From positions 627,238-691,237 of the forward strand of contig JBNGIQ010009496.1 of NCBI GenBank assembly GCA_049999765.1: a stretch of 64,000 nucleotides of DNA, given 5' to 3'. Source of the DNA: Phaeoceros laevis. Its lineage: Eukaryota; Anthocerotophyta; Anthocerotopsida; Notothyladales. The notes under the pieces were generated by a model. It saw only the letters and a program-made list of their open reading frames with translations. It ran no database searches and was not told the DNA's origin. This document shows, one piece after another, positions 57,301 to 64,000 of the stretch (the first letter of the stretch is position 1; each line of letters begins with the position of its first letter). The translations under genes and the position numbers were made by a program.

Positions 57301-60150
57301 TGCCAAGTCGGATCGTGTTTGGCTTGCTTGGCGTATATCCTTTAGTTCATCATGTGTTGCATGCTCAGCAATCCTAGCTCTACATACCCAGTGATCAGCG
57401 TTGTCCATGTCACCGCGTTCATCAATCGAGCAGAATCAATGGAGACCGAGCTGCATGTGCTTGACTACCTTTGGCTCCTAAGGCAAAAAGGTGATGAGGA
57501 GGCATAGGACATTGTAATGCATCAGAGTCTGATAGCAAACAACAAGTTGATGCAGGTGATTGTCGTAGGTTGCAATTTCTGTGCTTGCATTGCTACAAAA
57601 CGGATGCTAGTAAGAAGGCTGATCGCCTTGGTGCCTTCTGTTCAGTTTGTTCTCGGACTGCCGAAGGATAGTGCAAGGACGATGTGAACAAGTGTGACTG
57701 CAAATGAAACCTCTCCCGCTTGTCATCATGACGCACATACGGTGCCTTCCTGGAGCGGCTTGAAAGCCATCCACACTAAAAAGCACCTTGTTCTGTAATG
57801 TTCTGGAGTGCTTCCAAGTATATCTAGCTGCTTCAAGCTCAGTGCACCTCACCTCACTTTGTGTTGCAAACCTCTGCCTTTTCAGTTTTGGCCAAAGCAT
57901 GTAGCGAACCTAGTGTTGATGGACAGGTGTTGTGTCTGCAGCTCGAGCTGTCTTGGAAAACCCCTTTCAGAGGCACACAAAGATGAAAGCGAGCTAGAGC
58001 AGCTGCATTTACCATTCTCAAAGTCCACCTCAGCTTCTACAGCACAGCACACCAGTGCCGGTTCGTGGACCTTTTTCAGGGCGGGATATATATTTAGCAT
58101 TTCACTTGGGCTAGTTTATGAATTGGTGTGCAGGTATGATGAGGGTGGCTGTTGGAGGCTCCTTTTCATTGTGCTTTTTCGTACAATGCTGTGAGTTTAG
58201 ACAGGAGAATGGATCCTTCTACCTCGAAAGATGTAAATTCCAAGCTAACTGAGCCGTTTGTTCTACAGCGTTGTTGATTAGGTTGTGTGGCAAACCCTTC
58301 GGGAACGTTCGCACTTGAAAGCGAATCTCAGGAGTGTGCTGGCTGTTGTGCCAGATTCTAGATGCGTTCCGAAGTACTGAAGGCTGCAAAGTGGTTCTCA
58401 GCACAATTTCTCTTACATCCGCTTCCCTGTCAGATGGTAGCAAGCCTTTCCATCCGGAGAGTCTAGAGTTAAACAAGTCGTCAGAGGGCCAGGGGTGTCA
58501 CAGTTCTACAAGTTTAGACAAGTCAACAACACATATTGCGGCTCTGGACACACAAAGCCTGGTACGGCGAGGAGCACTAACCGCTTCTTGGTTCACCCGC
58601 AGTTTTGGTCGAGATGTATATTCACAATTCTGATTTCACAAGTGGGACTAGGTAGATCACCATGGTTCTCCATCTTTTCACGTTTAGGCAGGAAACAGCA
58701 TTAAACATGGGGAGGTATATATTATTTTGGTTCAAGCTTTTAAGAAACAGGCATTCAGGGCATGCAAATCCCTTGCGGAGGAACACAAAGATGGAAACGA
58801 GCCACTCTATCAGCTCTATCAGCTTTACTTCACACCTTCCCCTCTATTCATGTGTGCCTTTTGGTGCAGGGGTTTCCTTTTTCCTCAACAGGCGTCAGCA
58901 ATGTACGTTCCAGGTAAACGCCTGGACAGCAAGCCTGAGCACGATTAGACAAGCTGACCCTGCTCAAGGCAGAGATAGTGCCATACGGTGCTCACCAAGC
59001 TGCACCTCCCTGAGAAACAAAAAAATTCTGTACCCGCCCGCATTCAGGTGCCCCAATAAGGGCAAGGGGGGGACTCTGATGGGACCGTCTAACTTCCTCA
59101 AATATATACACACACACACACACCTACCGACACCTTCTCCAAAGTCTGGGCACGACAGGACCTGACTCTCACAAGACGTAGTGCTAAGGATTATTTCAAA
59201 GCCGATAAGACAGTCTCGTGAACGAATATCAGGAACATCCTACTTGCACCGCGGAGTCCTTCGCACCGGTTTCACTGTTCAAAGAGTCCTAGCGGTGCTC
59301 TATGGCATGTGAGTGATTGTCTGAGCATTCTGAAAACATTGCAGCTGTTTCAAAACCTTGCAGCTGCCATCCAAACGCGGTGCAAGCATCCAGACAGATT
59401 ACAGGCAGGGATAAGTGTGCCTCCATACATCACCCCTGATTTTCCCTCGCAGCAACTTGAGGTTGGGCACCCTGTCCACCGTTTATCTCATCACCAGGCA
59501 CCGCTGACAGGGGATGCGACAAAAGACACGTAAACAGAGGCCCAACAGGTACACTTCATGTACCGGGTTTTCAGGCAAAACGACAGGACGATCATACAAA
59601 TTGTTGAGCAAGGTGTACTTCTGTTTTCACCTCTTGAAGGTCACCCCTCGACTGTGCGCAGGCATGGAAGGTCCTGATCTGGAAATGACCAGAGATGTGC
59701 ATCATGACCCTTTAAGTCCGATTTATGTGAAGTAATGGATCTTTCATGAAGAGTCCTTTCGACATTAACCCTGAATTATAGCATTTGCTCCCACCGTGGA
59801 AGATTTTGAACTGCTCGACCCTGCAACTGGACTGTCGTGTTTCTGAGGAATGTGGAGGTGGGTAGAACCACACATTGAGGAAGTTTAACGACTCACAAAC
59901 GTGGCACATGCTGTCATCCTATGCCTTCCTAGTTTGCTCACCTGACAGTGTTAGCACAAACATGGCAGTGATGACACAAAGGTAAATGAGTTCCACGGTT
60001 GTCCCAGGCATTTCCGCAGGGAGCAACCCCGGACATTTTTGCCAAAGAGTATATCATATCATAACTGTATCGCAGGTGTTGCCACCCAAAGTATATCATA
60101 TCATTATCACGGGTGTTGCCACCGGATTCGTATCACCGGTGTTGCCACCA
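57301..60150. other. No supported gene
   Basis: Mostly unannotatable single-copy-looking sequence. Two related strings about 830 bp apart (near 57960-58000 and 58770-58800; both with GGnACACAAAGATG) suggest an old duplication. A CA microsatellite is at about 59107-59122. Confidence 0.4.
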
Positions 60151-60159
60151 GGTGATCAG

Positions 60160-60249
60160 CAGGGGTAGTGAGGGTAAGAAAAGGTCGCACCTTAGGTAGT
60201 CCACCAGGGGTAGTGAGGGTAAGAAAAGGTCGCACCTTAGGTAGTCCCC
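60160..60249. repeat. 45-bp tandem duplication
   Basis: Two nearly identical units starting CAGGGGTAGTGAGGG (60160 and 60205). Just upstream, three diverged copies of a unit ending GGTGTTGCCACC occupy about 60050-60150. Confidence 0.9.
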
Positions 60250-60351
60250 CCTTGTCTTTATGTTGGCCTTGTAAAGGTGTGGTAACCCACTTGTTGTTTT
60301 AATAATACTAGAGATGTTTTTTTTGTTGTCTTGTTTGAATAAATGATTAAA

Positions 60352-60569
60352 CTCTCGCAATAATGACTGACTTACTATTAGTTAATTAATTATCCAATTA
60401 ATTAAATAATGGTGGTTAGTGAGTGGCTAATTGATGGGCATGTTGGAGATGGTTTTGAGACTCTCGCAATAATGACTGACTTACTATTAGTTAATTAATT
60501 ATCCAATTAATTAAATAATGGTGGTTAGTGAATGGCTAATCGGTGGGCATGTTGGAGATGGTTCTGAGA
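60352..60569. repeat. 109-bp tandem duplication
   Basis: Units start CTCTCGCAATAATGACTGAC at 60352 and 60461 and differ at only a few positions. Each contains the near-palindrome TTAATTAATTATCCAATTAA. Confidence 0.9.
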
Positions 60570-60589
60570 TGTGTTGGTATGTGGAAATG

Positions 60590-61010
60590 ATGACGAGACA
60601 TGCCAGGGTTCGCGGCCGTAGCTGGAGACAGACCGGGAATGTGCCGCAGGTCATGGCCGTATGCCGAGACATGTCGTTCCACGTAGCCAAGCATGGTACG
60701 ACATGGTACACATGATTGGGTTCCGTATGGCATGGGTGCGGATGCGGTACAGGACACGGCCGTGACGTGGCACATGTGGCCATGGTAATAGCATGTGGAG
60801 ATGTGTCACACATGTCCGGAACATGTGGCAGTGGTATGGTGACATGTGTAAGATATGTTCGGGCATGTGTGGACATATGGCCATGGCATGGGATGTCGAG
60901 TTCACATGTGGTAAGGGATTCATGGATGTGGAACCCCATTCATGAGGGTTTGAGATGTTCATGTGCATGCCCAAGGGTTTGGGACATGGAATCCTATGCA
61001 TGGTAAAGTT
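60590..61010. repeat. CATGTG/ACATGG-rich low-complexity tract
   Basis: Over about 400 bp the tetramer CATG recurs roughly every 12-15 bases, often as ACATGTG or CATGGCC. Both strands stay open for long distances as a result (His/Met/Thr-rich translations), so those frames are not genes. Confidence 0.6.
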
Positions 61011-62841
61011 TGTAGAAATAATGCCACGTGGCAAGACCTTATCCATCCATAGGGGAGGGTTTCCCTTTTAATTTTATTTTTACCTTCGTTCCCTTTTTCT
61101 CTCTCTCTCCCTTTTTCTCTCCCTCTCTTCTTCCTCCCTATCCTCTTCTTTTGCTGGCAACGGAACGCTGTGGAGGGAGCGCCACGGCGGAGCAGCATGG
61201 CGAGCAGGAGGACATGAGGGCGCAGGGAGGAGCAGCTCTGGGGTGGCGTGTCAGGTGGGACGGACAACATCAGTTCAAGGCCAGGCCGTGGCTGCAAATG
61301 AAGGCCAGGCGGGCAAGCTGTCCCCATCCACGCGGCCGCTAGGAGCCAAGGGCTTCCACATTGCCTTGTTTTGTCTTTTAAGTTGCAGGCTGTTCAGACA
61401 TTGAAGAGCCGTGTGCTGCTGCAGGCCAGGCCGTGTCCACGGGCTGTGGAGAGGCTGGCCAGGCCTAATCTGTGGGCAGGAGGTACCTGGCTGTGACGCG
61501 GCCATGGAGGGAGCTTTGATGAAGGCATGTGGGGTTTGCTCTTGGGGTTTGTGGCGCGATGATGGTGGTATTTGTTTAATGAATGTTGTGGCTGCCCAGC
61601 GGGTACCGGGCTGAGGCGCTGCGCACCAAAAGACCATGAAGAATGTCCTGACGGATTGTGGCGCGGCCATGGTAGCATTTTTTTAATGATGGTATGATGG
61701 GGGCGTAGCATGGCCGCAAGAAGAAGAGGCGCACAAGAGTTTGAAATACTCTAATCTCTGTGAGTGGCAGGGGCATGGTCACGGCACCACCACCTGGCTA
61801 GGCCGGGCACACAATGTGTGGGAGGACATCTTTTTATTGTTATGGAGCATACATGTGTGCCCCAAACCCTCGCGCGTGAGTGCAAGAAGAGGCGTACAAA
61901 GGGTTTATACATTTTTAATGTTCTGGCCATAAGTTATACTAGCAGGGAGGCCGTGGGATTGTAGCAGTATCTGGACAGATGTAGAAAGACACAAGGCATC
62001 TTTCTTTTGATGATGGCTGCCATCATTAGCAGTGAGTAAATGAGGAAGCACATGAGGACTTGGCGCATTTTTAATTTGTTTACTTGTGTTGCTGTCCAGT
62101 AGCCCGTGGGGACACATGTGGGTGTAGGCAGACCGGGTCTTGCTACCGTAGCAGCTGGGGTATGAGGTACGGCGTACCGGGAGATCATGAAGGAGGCATT
62201 TTCTAAATTGAAGGGTGGCGCAAGTCTTGCGGTTTTTTTTTATGTTGTTGATTACGGTATGTTGATTACGGTATACCTGGCCATACTCTTGACCACTAGG
62301 TGGACAGCCGGGCTTATGGTGCTAACATTAGGCCACCATGACGGGCCATAAGGGAGCTCATTAATTTTTATTTATGGCTTAGCACCATGGCGCAATGCTG
62401 GCTAGAGGTTCATGCATTATTTTAATTGAGGCTATGCTCGGGATAGTGGGCCAGCAACCCGTTCATGATGGTGGCCAGGCCGGGCTGGCAGTCAACCCAT
62501 GCTATCACAGCAAGGGGTGGACAGGTGGTATGGTGCTTGTGTTAATTTTTGTGCTGACCAGGGACTGGCCAAGGCCAGAACTGTGTGGGCAACATTTCTT
62601 TCTGGAACACGGCCTGCAGTCATTTATTTTTGTGTTAACGGGCCTATTCGGACTCGGCGTCGGAGGCGGATTTGCAAGCTTTGGTTGAGGAGTGATTTGG
62701 TGTTAAAAACAATTTTCTTCCCCGATTTGCGTGAGTTGGGTCCAACCAAATGTGGTTCGACCAAAGGACCTCCACGGACTGCTTCATGATTTCATTCGTC
62801 GAACTTGGAAAAAGTAATGAACGGCCCTTTTGAACGTTACC
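61011..62841. other. No supported gene; degenerate repeats
   Basis: A pyrimidine tract (TCTCTCCC type) lies at about 61097-61140. Between 61490 and 62640 related strings such as GGCCATGG, CCGGGCTG and ATTTTTTTAATGA recur irregularly, as in decayed non-coding parts of transposons, perhaps of the Harbinger element that follows. Confidence 0.35.
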
Positions 62842-62941
62842 NNNNNNNNNNNNNNNNNNNNNNNNNNNNNNNNNNNNNNNNNNNNNNNNNNNNNNNNNNN
62901 NNNNNNNNNNNNNNNNNNNNNNNNNNNNNNNNNNNNNNNNN

Positions 62942-64000
62942 AGTTGGAGGAGGCTGTCGCCATTGCCTTACGAATCTGTGATGGCATCGTCGAGGAGAAT
63001 CATACTCCTGAGGCACAGTGAGAGGTGGAGTTTGAGGATCAGGCAGCAGTAGAGTACAGAGCAGAACAACCAGAGCTAGGGCTGGTTGAAGGAGTTGACG
63101 TTCTTCCGATGGCAGCACCTGGTGCTGGCTTCCCACAGCAGCCAGGTGGGGGGCGGGGGGGAGTAGAGGGCGATGCTGCCAGGCTTAGAAGAAGAAGGCT
63201 TGCTGCCATGTTTATTTTAGATGTTGCCTTTGTGATCTTCACTATTTGCAACTCTTACAGTCGATCGTTAGCACCTAGCATGGCCTCTACAGGCTTAACA
63301 GCATTGCAGGAGATGTTGGAGTCTGATTCAGAGGACGAGGACGACCTGATTACACTTTCCCAGCAACAGGTGGCAGTTGCTGTGCATCATCTTCACATAT
63401 GCTCTTGGGAGCAATATGTTTCTTTGTGCCAGGACAGTGGCTGGTGGATTAAGTAGCGTTCAAATGCTTTTTTTTGGAGGTTTCTAATGAACAAGTATGC
63501 AGATGACGATGTGGACAGATGGAAAAGACATATGCGCATGACCCCTAGGCGATTTTTTCACTTGGTGGAGATTATGAGGCCACATATCACTCTGAAGACC
63601 ACGAATTGGCGTAGCCCCCACCCTCCAGAGGTCAGGCTAGGTGTTTGCATCTTCAAGATGGCCATTGGTCATAATAACTTTCAAGTATCTGAACAAACAG
63701 GTATTGGTGAGAGCACTCTAATAGATATTATGGAACAAGTAGTTCCTAAGTTCTGTCACGTTTTTGCAGACACAATCGGATGGCCTGAGGCCACCTCCGA
63801 TGTGCTTGATTCGTTTGCTTAATGGTCCTCATTACCAGGGGTAATAGGTGCAGTAGATGGTACTGAGATAAAAATTATACGGCCTAGGAAGGAGGACACA
63901 ACCCCGTGGTATAACTACAAGGTCAAAGGGCATTCAATTACTTTGCAGGCAGTGTGTGATGGGAATAGGCGCTTTCTGAGTATTAGTGCAGGGTATCCAG
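62942..64000 (+). pseudogene. PIF/Harbinger transposase (HARBI1-like), interrupted, runs off the window
   Basis: Harbinger transposases are DDE nucleases. One reading frame extends from the gap at 62941 to the window end with three in-frame stops: TGA at 63019-63021, TAG at 63454-63456 and TAA at 63820-63822. Between the second and third stops lies the typical N-terminal helical region (RRFFHLVEIMRPHI, VRLGVCIFKMAIG, QTGIGESTLIDIMEQV). After the third comes the first catalytic Asp block (GVIGAVDGTEIKI) and HSITLQAVCDGNRRFL. The C-terminal catalytic residues lie outside the window. Frame continuity with only stops, no indels, suggests fairly recent inactivation, or introns I could not place. 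Its partner Myb-like gene is not visible. Confidence 0.8.

Noticed and set aside
60511-61046. Several long His/Met/Thr-rich open frames on both strands
   Set aside because: They follow from the CATGTG-rich low-complexity tract, which lacks stops on both strands.

Overview
The window is nuclear DNA of a land plant, probably a seed-free lineage (lycophyte or bryophyte). It carries intron-bearing nuclear genes for plastid proteins (PSI subunit PsaE, a RimM fusion), a STICHEL-type protein, a decayed PLS-type PPR gene, a Ty1/copia element and polyadenylated retroposons. The clade below land plant is an inference. Seven runs of N (4911-5310, 7724-7823, 16820-16919, 19857-20256, 38480-38579, 39263-39362, 62842-62941) mark scaffold gaps. 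All exon chains below were assembled by hand from GT/AG sites, reading phase and family similarity.

Genes from left to right: psaE (minus, 230-806, 3 exons); a UPF0496-like C-terminal fragment (plus, about 2728-3342); a GDSL esterase/lipase (plus, 8052-9445, 2 exons); a STICHEL-like DnaX-type AAA+ protein (minus, 11111-15536, 4 exons); a PH-domain protein (minus, 17498 to about 19706, at least 9 exons, 5' end not found); a PDCD2-family protein (plus, 20792-22845, 7 exons, first exon not found); a RimM/UDP-GlcNAc pyrophosphorylase fusion (minus, 25982-29542, 11 exons); an unrecognised single-pass membrane protein (minus, 30207-30980); a weakly supported ORF (plus, 31438-31878); UDP-glucose 4-epimerase (minus, 32478-34790, 9 exons); and an F-box pseudogene (minus, 36750-37796).

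Right of about 38 kb the window is repeat territory. It holds tandem duplications, tRNA-headed SINE-like elements, a complete but defective Ty1/copia element with two 238-bp LTRs and a 5-bp target duplication (44738-50922), a nested retroposon about 1 kb long (50959-51985), a foldback MITE (52556-52706), PPR pseudogene remains (55471-57300) and, at the right edge, a PIF/Harbinger transposase broken by three in-frame stops.

The most interesting points are: a polyadenylated retroposon family whose copies share a 3' tail, are flanked by target duplications of 15-29 bp and carry a conserved peptide, one copy having an antisense SAP-domain gene piece; a 23-bp near-perfect hairpin at 23913-23972 lying 3' of a TATA box; the RimM/uridylyltransferase fusion; a likely divergent promoter hidden in the 19857-20256 gap; and a duplicated splice acceptor in the STICHEL-like gene. 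The protein-coding genes look like ordinary housekeeping genes and do not form a pathway cluster.
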